NCBI GenBank assembly: GCA_965226435.1
Contig: CBDDCY010000011.1
Coordinates: forward strand, 310,001 to 374,000
Direction of reading: 5' to 3'
Length of the DNA: 64,000 nucleotides
DNA from: UBA6623 sp965226435
GTDB taxonomy: Bacteria > Acidobacteriota > Terriglobia > Bryobacterales > UBA6623
Below are positions 35,525 to 43,396 of the stretch, in pieces. Position numbers and translations under genes: made by a program. How positions within the stretch are numbered: position 1 is the first letter of the stretch; every line of letters starts with the position of its first letter. The notes under the pieces are model-generated. The model worked only from the letters and a program-made list of their open reading frames with translations. It had not been told where the DNA came from and searched no databases.

Positions 35525-36625
35525 ATGAACCTTCTTGACAAGACGATCGAAGCCGTCTCGGCGGTCGATGACCCCGAGTTGGCGGCGCGTATCCAGAACC
35601 GGCTCGATCGGTTGACGAAGCCGCTCGGCAGCTTGGGGCTTCTCGAGGAGATCACCTTGCGCTACGGCTTGGCGCGCGGTCAGGATCCGATCGCCGCGCC
35701 GCGCAAGGCGTTGTTTGTGTTTTGCGGCGACCACGGAATCACCGACGAGGGCGTCAGCGCCTATCCGCGCGAAGTGACCGGGCAGATGGTTCGCAACTTC
35801 GTTGGCGGCGGCGCGGCGATCAACGTTCTTTGCCGCGAAGGCGACATTGATCCGCTGGTGGTGGACATGGGCGTCGACGACCCGCTCGATGGCGTGCCGG
35901 CCGTGATTCGCCGCAAGGTGGCGCGGGGAACGCGGAATTTCTTGCGGGAACCGGCCATGACCCGCGAGCAGGCTGTCTCGTCGGTCGAGACCGGTATTCG
36001 CCTCGCCGAGGCGGCCGCTAAGCTCGACTACGGTTTGCTCGGCGTCGGCGAGATGGGCATCGGGAATACGACTTCGGCGTCGGCGGTTTTCGCGGCGCTT
36101 TCCAAGGCCGAGCCGCCTGAAATCGTGGGCCGCGGCACCGGGATCGACGACGAGCGGCTGGCGCATAAGATTGCGGTCGTCGAAAGGGCCCTCGTGCTTC
36201 ACGAGCCGGATCCGAGTGATCCGTTAGGAGTCTTGGCGGCGGTCGGGGGATTTGAGATCGGCGGGATGACGGGTTTTCTGGTGGGCGCCGCCGCGGGCCG
36301 AACCCCCGTCGTCGTGGACGGCTTTATCGCCTCGATCGCGGCTGCCTTGGCCATTCGCTTCTGTGCGGCATCAGAGCCATATTTTTTCTTCTCACACGAG
36401 TCGGCGGAGCAGGGCCACAAGCTGGTGCTGGAGTTCTTGGAAGGACGGCCGCTGTTGCGGCTCGACCTCCGCCTGGGCGAGGGCAGCGGCGCGGCTCTGG
36501 CAATGGGCGTGATGAGCGCGGCGTTGCGCCTCTATCGAGAAATGGCGACGTTCGAGTCGGCGGATGTTTCGGAATCCGACGCGTCACCGATCGGCGAGCA
36601 CGAGCAGGCCGCCGACGAAGCGTGA
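35525..36625 (+). CDS. cobT: Nicotinate-nucleotide--dimethylbenzimidazole phosphoribosyltransferase
   Basis: A 366-residue CobT, which makes alpha-ribazole phosphate for the lower ligand of cobalamin. Diagnostic stretches are LTKPLGSLGLLE, VFCGDHGITDEGVSAYP, LLGVGEMGIGNTTSASAV and the C-terminal LRLGEGSGAALAM with catalytic Glu319. An acidic tail of about 25 residues follows the usual end. No other cobalamin gene and no B12 riboswitch is visible nearby, so it may serve salvage or lower-ligand exchange. Confidence 0.95.
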   Translation: MNLLDKTIEAVSAVDDPELAARIQNRLDRLTKPLGSLGLLEEITLRYGLARGQDPIAAPRKALFVFCGDHGITDEGVSAYPREVTGQMVRNFVGGGAAINVLCREGDIDPLVVDMGVDDPLDGVPAVIRRKVARGTRNFLREPAMTREQAVSSVETGIRLAEAAAKLDYGLLGVGEMGIGNTTSASAVFAALSKAEPPEIVGRGTGIDDERLAHKIAVVERALVLHEPDPSDPLGVLAAVGGFEIGGMTGFLVGAAAGRTPVVVDGFIASIAAALAIRFCAASEPYFFFSHESAEQGHKLVLEFLEGRPLLRLDLRLGEGSGAALAMGVMSAALRLYREMATFESADVSESDASPIGEHEQAADEA

Positions 36626-36712
36626 GAATCGGTTTGGCGCCCGCGAGCCCCTGCAACGCGTTGGCCCGATTCATGGTTGCCTCGCGCATTCTTATTACAG
36701 GAGGAGACACCT

Positions 36713-37336
36713 GTGTCTGATGGAACCCCGGCCGACGATAGTCTTCGGAATCTTTCATGGAAACCGGAGGACGTGGAAGCGTCACTACAGACCGTCCGTG
36801 ATTACGTCGTCGCGGAAACAGAAAAACAGATCGATTGGTATCAGGGCAAGAAGGCTTCGAAGGCGACGATGTCGCGGGCTCTGCGTCTTGGCGCCATTGT
36901 CCTCACCACGATCGCGGGACTGATCCCGGCGCTTATTTCGATTGGGGCCTTCGGGGAGCTCGACCCGCAAGGCTACATTCAACTCACCTATCTTTTCTTG
37001 GGCTTAGCCGCCGGTTGCATGGGGCTGGACAAATACTTTGGATTCTCCACTGCTTGGATGCGTAAGATCACAACGCAGATGGCTCTCGAGCGCGCTTTGA
37101 AGGAGTTTCGGGTGGACTGGGTTCGGTCCGCCGCGAAACTGGGAGGACAGCGCCCCGACGAGGAACAACTTCAGGATTTACTCGACCGCGCTCGGGGATT
37201 GTTGGATTCCGTGCACGATCGGCTGGAAGAAGAGACCGGCGCCTGGGTGGCGGAGTTCGAAACGAATCTCACCAAACTGCAAAGGGACGCGGAAACACAG
37301 CTGAAAGCCGCCAAGTCGGCGCGAGCGGGGAAATAG
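36713..37336 (+). CDS. SLATT-type two-TM protein
   Basis: A 207-residue protein starting with GTG 36713 behind a strong AGGAGG. Residues about 25-60 (VRDYVVAETEKQIDWYQGKK) lead into two TM helices, AIVLTTIAGLIPALISIGAF and IQLTYLFLGLAAGCMGLDKYFG. The helical segment FSTAWMRKITTQMALERALKEFRVDWV follows. This layout matches SLATT (SMODS/SLOG-associating 2TM) proteins, proposed pore-forming effectors of nucleotide-signalled defence systems. An extra coiled-coil-like tail of about 80 residues ends the protein. No cyclase, SLOG or reverse-transcriptase gene is adjacent, so a defence role is only a possibility. Confidence 0.7.
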   Translation: MSDGTPADDSLRNLSWKPEDVEASLQTVRDYVVAETEKQIDWYQGKKASKATMSRALRLGAIVLTTIAGLIPALISIGAFGELDPQGYIQLTYLFLGLAAGCMGLDKYFGFSTAWMRKITTQMALERALKEFRVDWVRSAAKLGGQRPDEEQLQDLLDRARGLLDSVHDRLEEETGAWVAEFETNLTKLQRDAETQLKAAKSARAGK

Positions 37337-37402
37337 GACGACTGAGTTTGCCCCGCGACGTGAACACGGCCCTGAATTTCGGTTCGCTACACTGGACTCG
37401 AA

Positions 37403-39997
37403 ATGAGGGCGCCGCAGTTGATCTACATTGGGTTTCTTGGCGCGGTCGCGGTGGCCACCGCGCAGCCGGCTTCGGCCCAAACGCCGTGCTCAGCCTCGCC
37501 CGCCATCGAAGCCTCCCTGGCGCGGGATCCGTCGGCGGAGAACTACAACGCCAAGGGCGAGCACCTCGCTCGCCACGATGACCTCGACTGCGCTGTCCCC
37601 GCATTTCAAAAGGCGATCGAACTCGACGGCGGCGACTGGCGACCGCGCTTCAACCTCGCGCTGGCGCATCTGAAACAGCGCCGGCTCGACGCCGCTCTCC
37701 CGCATCTGAAAGAGATCGCGGCGCTGCGGCCCCGATTTCTCGATGCCCGCATGGCGCTGGGGTCGGTGTTGGCGGATCAAGGCGACATGGGCGGCGCCGA
37801 GCGAGAATTCGCGGCGGCGGTTGAGATCGACCCGAAATCCGTCGATGCGCTTTACCGTCTGGCGCGGGTGAACATGGAGCAACGGCGTTCCAAGGCCGCC
37901 ATCGGCCGGCTGCGGCGCGTGCTGGAAATCCAACCCGGCAACGTGGCAGCCAGGCTCTTGCTGGGTCTCGCCTACTCGAACAACGGCGAAACAGAGAAGG
38001 CCGTCGCTGTCCTCGGCGAGTTGGTCGAGGCACACCCGAATCATTTCGAGGGGCGTTTCAACTTGGCGGCGGCCTATGCCAAGGCCGAGCGTTATCCCGA
38101 AGCCGCCGAGCAATATCGGCTCGCGCTGCAACTTGACCCTGAAGACCACTCGGCGCGGCTTGGGGCGGCGAAGGCGCTCGCCAACAGCAAGCGGCACCAG
38201 GAAGTGATCGACGTAACCGAGAGCGGCTTCGAGACACCGTTCTCCGAAGCCGAGGCATTCGAGATCCTCGTGGTTCGCGGAATCGCTTTTCGCGAACTCG
38301 GGAGGTTCGAGCAAGCCGAAGAGGCGCTGCGGCAAGCTGCGGCACGACAACCCCGGGACGCGGAGGTCCACTACAACCTCGGCGTCGTCCTGGCACGGCA
38401 ACGGAAACTCGAACCGGCCCGGCGAAGCCTCGAACGCGCCAAGGATCTCAATCCGGAATTGCGCGGGGCCCGCTTTGAACTGCTGTCGGTCTTACAACAA
38501 CTGGGCGATAGCGAAGCCGCGCGCGCTGAATCGGCCCTATTTGAAGCGCGCAAGCTCCTGGAGCGCACCGCGAGCATGTCGAAGAGCGCCCGAGGCCGAG
38601 GCGACGCCTATCTTGAACAAGGCGACCCGGAAGCGGCGCTTCGAGAATACCGCCAGGCGATACGCCTGAACCCGCGCGATGCCGCGCCGCACTACGGTGT
38701 GTCGTTGGCGCTGGCGAGATTGCACGCCGACCCCGCCGAACGCATCGAGGCTCTCGAGAAAGCGGCCGCGCTGGACCCCGATTTGGCTCAGGCGCACAAC
38801 GATTTGGGCATCCTTCATATGGAAGGGGGCCGGTTTAGCGAGGCGGAGCGCGCGTTGCGGGCGGCCGTCGCGGTCAATCCGCAATTCGCCGAAGCCCACA
38901 ACAATTTGGGCGTCCTCTACGCCAAGCTCGGACGCAACTCCGAAGCCGAGCGACTCTTCCGCCGTGCCGCGGAGGACGACCCCGGCTATGCTTCCGCTTA
39001 CGTCAACCACGGCTTGACGCTGGCCGCGCTCGATCGATGGGAGTCGGCCGAGCAAACTCTGCGCAAAGCCGAAAAGCTGCTCCCCGACGATCTCAGGGTA
39101 TTGACGGGCTTGGGAATGCTCTTCATGCGGACGAACCGGATCGAGGAGGCCCTCACTAGGCTTCACGGAATCGCGGAACTCAATCCCAGGAACGCACAGG
39201 CCCATTTGAATGTGGGGGGCGCTCTTACCGCCATGCTGGATCTCGAAGGCGCGTTGGCCTCTTTCACTCGGGCCGCGGCTTTGGAGCCGAACTCTTCACG
39301 GATGCGCTATCAGCGGGGCCGTTTTTTGTACGATCTGGGACGCCATGAAGAAGCGAGGGCGGAGTTGCAACGGGCGATTGCTCTCGCCCCGGACTCCACC
39401 GAACCTCTCTATCTGTTAGCCCTAGTCGAGAAAAGGCTCGGCAACGGCCGGGCCGCGGCGGATCGGCTGCGAACGTTGATCGAGGCGGCTCCCGGGAATG
39501 CCGCGGGGCATTTCCAATTAGGACTGATTATCGAGGTGCTTGAGGGGCGCGACGCCGCGGTTCCGCATTGGCGCAACGCGCTCAAGGCCGACCCGGAACA
39601 CGCCGAGGCGCTCTTCAATCTGTCTGAAGCCCCGCGATCGAACGACCCGGGGCAAGCCGCCGCGTACCGATCGCAATTTGAGGCCTTGCGGAGTCGGCGT
39701 CAAATCAACAGCCGCGCCGGGTTATTGCGGGAATTCGCTCTCGCATCCGCCGCCGCCCGCGATTGGGACCGCGCCGTCGCTCAACTCACCGAAGCATTAA
39801 ACGAGTGCGGCGTATGCCCCGAGCAATTCGAGCTTCATAAACGCCTCGGTCTGATCTATGCGCGCTCCGGCCGTCCCAACGAAGGCGAAAAGGAGCTGCG
39901 GCATGCGGCAAGGCTCAAGGCCGGGGATGCGGAGGTCGAGCAAGCGCTACAGCGACTGGAGGATATCTTGAGGGTTCCGGCGGTCGGCGATCGGTGA
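37403..39997 (+). CDS. Secreted tetratricopeptide-repeat protein
   Basis: An 864-residue protein with a Sec signal (LIYIGFLGAVAVATAQPASA) and more than twenty consecutive TPR units, recognisable by the pattern seen in AHNDLGILHMEGGRFSEAERALRAAVAVNPQF. Such solenoids act as protein-protein scaffolds in the periplasm or at the outer membrane. It has no enzymatic domain. It lies 66 nt after the SLATT gene on the same strand, so co-transcription is possible though not demonstrated. Confidence 0.88.
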   Translation: MRAPQLIYIGFLGAVAVATAQPASAQTPCSASPAIEASLARDPSAENYNAKGEHLARHDDLDCAVPAFQKAIELDGGDWRPRFNLALAHLKQRRLDAALPHLKEIAALRPRFLDARMALGSVLADQGDMGGAEREFAAAVEIDPKSVDALYRLARVNMEQRRSKAAIGRLRRVLEIQPGNVAARLLLGLAYSNNGETEKAVAVLGELVEAHPNHFEGRFNLAAAYAKAERYPEAAEQYRLALQLDPEDHSARLGAAKALANSKRHQEVIDVTESGFETPFSEAEAFEILVVRGIAFRELGRFEQAEEALRQAAARQPRDAEVHYNLGVVLARQRKLEPARRSLERAKDLNPELRGARFELLSVLQQLGDSEAARAESALFEARKLLERTASMSKSARGRGDAYLEQGDPEAALREYRQAIRLNPRDAAPHYGVSLALARLHADPAERIEALEKAAALDPDLAQAHNDLGILHMEGGRFSEAERALRAAVAVNPQFAEAHNNLGVLYAKLGRNSEAERLFRRAAEDDPGYASAYVNHGLTLAALDRWESAEQTLRKAEKLLPDDLRVLTGLGMLFMRTNRIEEALTRLHGIAELNPRNAQAHLNVGGALTAMLDLEGALASFTRAAALEPNSSRMRYQRGRFLYDLGRHEEARAELQRAIALAPDSTEPLYLLALVEKRLGNGRAAADRLRTLIEAAPGNAAGHFQLGLIIEVLEGRDAAVPHWRNALKADPEHAEALFNLSEAPRSNDPGQAAAYRSQFEALRSRRQINSRAGLLREFALASAAARDWDRAVAQLTEALNECGVCPEQFELHKRLGLIYARSGRPNEGEKELRHAARLKAGDAEVEQALQRLEDILRVPAVGDR

Positions 39998-40016
39998 CTC
40001 TTCCGGGGCGCGAGTG

Positions 40017-40229
40017 TCAGCCGAGCTTGGCCCATTGCTCGTGGTCGATGTGTGCTTGGCTGAGAATACTGCGGAGCGTACCTACGGGAATCTCGCTCTT
40101 CTTGGGGACGATGGCGGTATCAACCACGCCTTCCGGCGGGCGGGCGAACTTGACGTGGCTGCCCTTTTGGCTTACCTCCGCGAAACCAGCGGCCTCTAAG
40201 CGCCGCTCACTTCGCGGAAAGGCAGCGGC
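40017..40229 (-). pseudogene. Frameshifted hicA toxin remnant
   Basis: Reading the minus strand downstream of hicB, one frame gives KPLPFREVSG and then a stop. The next frame gives RLEAAGFAEVSQKGSHVKFA and on to SILSQAHIDHEQWAKLG, a classic HicA mRNA-interferase sequence with its catalytic His. Joining the two needs one extra base near 40206, probably a C lost from GGCCGC. No start codon is visible for the first piece. The gene is therefore broken by a frameshift, unless the assembly lost a base. Confidence 0.65.
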
Positions 40230-40442
40230 TTAAGCCGCCCCCACCTCCACCTCGATCACACGCACCTTGGGAGGACGCGTCGCTTGCGGGGGATCAAAGT
40301 GCAGGGTCAGCGCTTCCTTGAGATTATCCAACGCTTCGTCTTCCGTCGCCCCTTGACTGGCAACGTCGACTTCAAGGCATTGGGAGACATGCCAGTCGCC
40401 CTCTTGCCAAACAGTCGCTGCAAACGGTCTAGTCACGCCCAT
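40230..40442 (-). CDS. hicB: HicB family antitoxin
   Basis: A 70-residue protein with the HicB partial RNase H-like fold: FAATVWQEGDWHVSQCLEVDVASQGATEDEALDNLKEALTLHFD is typical, including the S-Q-G-x-T-x-x-E-A motif. A DNA-binding C-terminal domain is absent, as in short HicB proteins. It precedes the hicA remnant with no gap, the usual hicBA order for this subtype. With its toxin frameshifted, the antitoxin would be an orphan. Confidence 0.85.
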   Translation of the reverse strand: MGVTRPFAATVWQEGDWHVSQCLEVDVASQGATEDEALDNLKEALTLHFDPPQATRPPKVRVIEVEVGAA

Positions 40443-40566
40443 ATTCTTTCACATCGTCGGAAAAGAGTGTACGACGTGGCGTGCCTCGAAGGCGAGTCGC
40501 GTCACCGGCCCTGGCGACAGTTCCGCCTCTACACGATCGCGCGGCCCGCATGAGCGGTACAATCTT

Positions 40567-40608
40567 TCTAACAATGGCTCTCTAACAATGGCTCTCTAAC
40601 AATGACGG
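40567..40608. repeat. Three tandem copies of a 14-nt unit
   Basis: TCTAACAATGGCTC occurs twice in direct succession (40567-40580, 40581-40594), followed by a diverged third copy, TCTAACAATGACGG. It lies just upstream of the enolase-superfamily gene's start and is a candidate for copy-number variation by slippage. Confidence 0.8.
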
Positions 40609-40634
40609 GATCCACCATCCGGGAGGCTGACTCA

Positions 40635-41978
40635 ATGAACACTAATTCCGTGAAAATCGCTGCCGGCCCATTTGATCGACGCGGCTTTCTCAAACTTGCC
40701 GGCGTTGCTTCGCTCGCCGTTGCCGCTCGGTCCGCCCCAGCCGCCGCGCAAGCGGTCGCCGCCCCTCGCCGCGACAATCGCTCTCTCAAGATCACCGCCG
40801 TCAAGACTTACAAATTCAACGTCCCCACCGGTGTCAAGGTCAAGATCGACCCCAATACCGGCGGCGCGATGTCGAGTGCGTTCAAGACCTGGCTTTTCGT
40901 CAAGATCGAAACCGATGCCGGCATCCATGGGTGGGGCGAGGGCAGTATTGAATGGCTCTCGCCGGTGGTCGAAGCGGCGATTCACGAATGGAGACCATTG
41001 TTGGTGGGGCGTAATCCGCTCGATGTCGCCGCGCTGTGCCAAGACATTACCGATCGGCTGCCGTGGAAAGGCGGGCCCGTCATCGGTACCGCGATTGCCG
41101 CGCTGAACATGGCGCTTTACGACATCGCCGGGAAGGCTTGGCAAACACCGGTTTACCGCATCCTCGGGGGGCGGCGGCGCAAACGCATCAAGGTCTACCA
41201 CGGCGGGCTCAACTTCGAGTCCGTTGAGAAAGCCCGGCGGCTGGCGCGTGAGTCGGTCGCGGCCGGGACGATGGGTCTCAAGGGCAATCCGCTCGAGTCG
41301 CGCACCTGGCCGATGGATCGACGCGAGCTCGAACATTGCGCCGAAATCGTCGGGGCGGTACGCGAGGAAGTTGGTCCCGACGTGGAGCTGATGCTCGACA
41401 CCCACGGCAGCCCGAGTCCCGCGCTGAGCATCGCCTTCGCCGAAATGGTCGCGCCCTATCGGCCGCTGTTTCTCGAGGAGCCCGTCAAGTGGGGCTCGGT
41501 CGAGGCGCTCAAGGATGTCGCCCTGAAAAGCCCGGTGCCGATCGCGACGGGCGAAAAGCTTTTCTCGTATCGCGATTTCAAGGAAGTGATCGACGCCCGC
41601 GCCTGCGCTTTTTTGCAACCCGACGTCAGCCACAGCTTCGGCATTACGAACTTCGTCGCGGTCTCGCGCCTCGCCGAGGAGGCACAGATCCTGATGGCTC
41701 CGCACAATGCCGGAGGCCCGGTGCACTTCGCCGCGCTGATGCAGGCCGACGCTGTGGTGACGAATTTCCTGATCCAAGAGGTATCGCTCGAATGGTTCCG
41801 GCGCTTCGGTGAATTCGTCGACCACGACTTTCGGCTGAAAGACGGCTTTGTTGAGCTGAGCGACCGTCCCGGTTTGGGGATCGACGTCAAAGAGGACGTC
41901 ATCGCCGCTCTGCCGTATGACGAGAGCATGGCGTATCGGCAATACCGCAATGCAGACGGCAGTTGGAAGGGCTGGTGA
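40635..41978 (+). CDS. Tat-exported mandelate racemase/enolase-superfamily dehydratase
   Basis: A 447-residue protein from ATG 40635 behind GGGAGG. The twin-arginine signal is DRRGFLKLAGVASLAVAARS. The barrel carries the superfamily metal ligands in LMLDTHGSP (Asp), FLEEPVKWG (Glu) and IATGEKLFS (Glu), and the acid/base region is QPDVSHSFG and MAPHNAGGPVHF. This resembles galactonate dehydratase-type enzymes that dehydrate sugar acids. Export by Tat is a feature of Acidobacteriota and Planctomycetes members of this family. The substrate is unknown. Confidence 0.85.
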   Translation: MNTNSVKIAAGPFDRRGFLKLAGVASLAVAARSAPAAAQAVAAPRRDNRSLKITAVKTYKFNVPTGVKVKIDPNTGGAMSSAFKTWLFVKIETDAGIHGWGEGSIEWLSPVVEAAIHEWRPLLVGRNPLDVAALCQDITDRLPWKGGPVIGTAIAALNMALYDIAGKAWQTPVYRILGGRRRKRIKVYHGGLNFESVEKARRLARESVAAGTMGLKGNPLESRTWPMDRRELEHCAEIVGAVREEVGPDVELMLDTHGSPSPALSIAFAEMVAPYRPLFLEEPVKWGSVEALKDVALKSPVPIATGEKLFSYRDFKEVIDARACAFLQPDVSHSFGITNFVAVSRLAEEAQILMAPHNAGGPVHFAALMQADAVVTNFLIQEVSLEWFRRFGEFVDHDFRLKDGFVELSDRPGLGIDVKEDVIAALPYDESMAYRQYRNADGSWKGW

Positions 41979-41998
41979 TTGAGCCGCGGGCGGCCCCA

Positions 41999-43117
41999 CT
42001 ATTCTTCGCCGTCGCTGCCCGCCGGCTTCCAATCCGCCGTGAAGATGTTGAACTCGTAGCGGCTGCTGGCGTTGTGGCTCGAGGTGAAGACAACCGTGCG
42101 GCCGTCGGGGGCAAACTCGGCGAACGAAGTAAACCCGCCGAAGTCGGTGACTTGCTCCAGATTGGAGCCGTCGGCATCGACAATAAACAGCTCGAACTCG
42201 CGGCTGTCACACTGATTCTTGTTCGACGAAAAGATGATGCGTTCGCCGTCGGGCGTGAACTGCGGCGCGAAGGCGGCACAACCAAAATCGGTAATGCGGC
42301 GGGCGTTCGACCCGTCGGCGTCGGCGACGAATAACTCCATCTTCATCGGCGTTGTCAGGTTGCGGTCGAGCAGGTCGCGATAGCGGCGCTCACCCTCGGC
42401 GTCGGCGGGATGATGCGCTCGCCAGACGAGCCGGCCGCCATTGTTCGAAAAGAAAGCTCCGCCGTCGTAGCCCGAGGAGGTGGTCAGGCGTTTCTTGTTC
42501 GACCCGTCGAGATCCATCGACCATAGGTCCAAGTCGCCGGAAGCCTTCGAGGTGTAGACGATCTTGTTGCGCGCCCAATTCACCGTGGCTTCGGCATCGT
42601 AGCCTTCGCCGTCGGTGAGCTTGCGCAAACCCTTGCCGTCGACGCCGACGCGATAGATTTCGTATCCGGCGTGAACCGGCCAGACGTAACCTTGGCTACG
42701 ATCGGGCCGCGGCGGGCACTCGGCGCCCGACTCGTGGGTTGATGCGTAGACGATGTCGCGGCCGTCGGGCAGGAAATATCCGCAGGTCGTGACACCCTTG
42801 CCGGTCGAGACCATTCTCAAGTCGGAGCCGTCGGCCCCCATGACATAGATCTGATCGCAGCTGTTGCCGTCACGCGTCGCTTGAAAGACCAATCGTTCGC
42901 CGTCCGGCGACCAATAGGCCTCGGCGTTCTGGCCTCCATGGGTGAGTTGGCGGATGTTCGAAAGGAACTTCGCCGTCTGGGCTTGGAGCGAGGCGGGTCC
43001 GGCCGAGGCCAGACTAAGGCCGACGATCCAACAGGCGATCGAGAGATAGAGTGGACGCCGCAGTCCGACGGAGGGGCATTTTGGAGTAAGGCGGATAAAG
43101 TTTCTCATCAGACCCAA
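41999..43117 (-). CDS. Secreted TolB/WD40-like beta-propeller (PD40 repeats)
   Basis: A 372-residue exported protein; the hydrophobic signal (LYLSIACWIVGLSLASAGPASLQA) begins about 20 residues in. Repeats of the PD40 type follow: AYWSPDGERLVFQATRDGN, YFLPDGRDIVYASTHESG, QFTPDGERIIFSSNKN and EFAPDGRTVVFTSSHN, alternating with ADGSNARRITDF-like strands. It resembles TolB-like propellers without Pal-system genes nearby, so a binding or scaffold role is likely. It is convergent with the dehydratase gene (20 nt apart). Confidence 0.8.
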   Translation of the reverse strand: MGLMRNFIRLTPKCPSVGLRRPLYLSIACWIVGLSLASAGPASLQAQTAKFLSNIRQLTHGGQNAEAYWSPDGERLVFQATRDGNSCDQIYVMGADGSDLRMVSTGKGVTTCGYFLPDGRDIVYASTHESGAECPPRPDRSQGYVWPVHAGYEIYRVGVDGKGLRKLTDGEGYDAEATVNWARNKIVYTSKASGDLDLWSMDLDGSNKKRLTTSSGYDGGAFFSNNGGRLVWRAHHPADAEGERRYRDLLDRNLTTPMKMELFVADADGSNARRITDFGCAAFAPQFTPDGERIIFSSNKNQCDSREFELFIVDADGSNLEQVTDFGGFTSFAEFAPDGRTVVFTSSHNASSRYEFNIFTADWKPAGSDGEE

Positions 43118-43396
43118 CCGATTATATCGTACTCAATAGACCACTTAGGTATTCCTGACCCCCGCGATATGTCGTAGGGGGGTGCATTCATTTCCCCAAG
43201 ATCTGGTAGAAACTGCTTTACAAACGCGGAATTGAGCGGTAAGATAGGCCCGCGGGGGATTTTCGTCCCGCCGCCGGTCGAAAACCGGGCTAGACTGGTT
43301 CTAAGAATTCCGGTTTCGGTCGATGGTTCCCTTAAGAGGCGGATCGCAGGGGATGACATCCCCTGCGGCGTTGCGTTTCAAAAAAAGGCGTCAGTC

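Noticed and set aside
40014..40199. Plus-strand 61-codon ORF over the hicA remnant
   Set aside because: The minus strand shows recognisable HicA sequence; the plus ORF is its complement.
40632..42032. 466-codon frame antisense to the dehydratase
   Set aside because: Shadow of a complete enolase-superfamily protein with ribosome site and Tat signal on the plus strand.
43121..43126. Minus-strand TATAAT as promoter of the WD40-like gene
   Set aside because: It lies only about 4-9 nt before the first possible start codon and has no -35 box.
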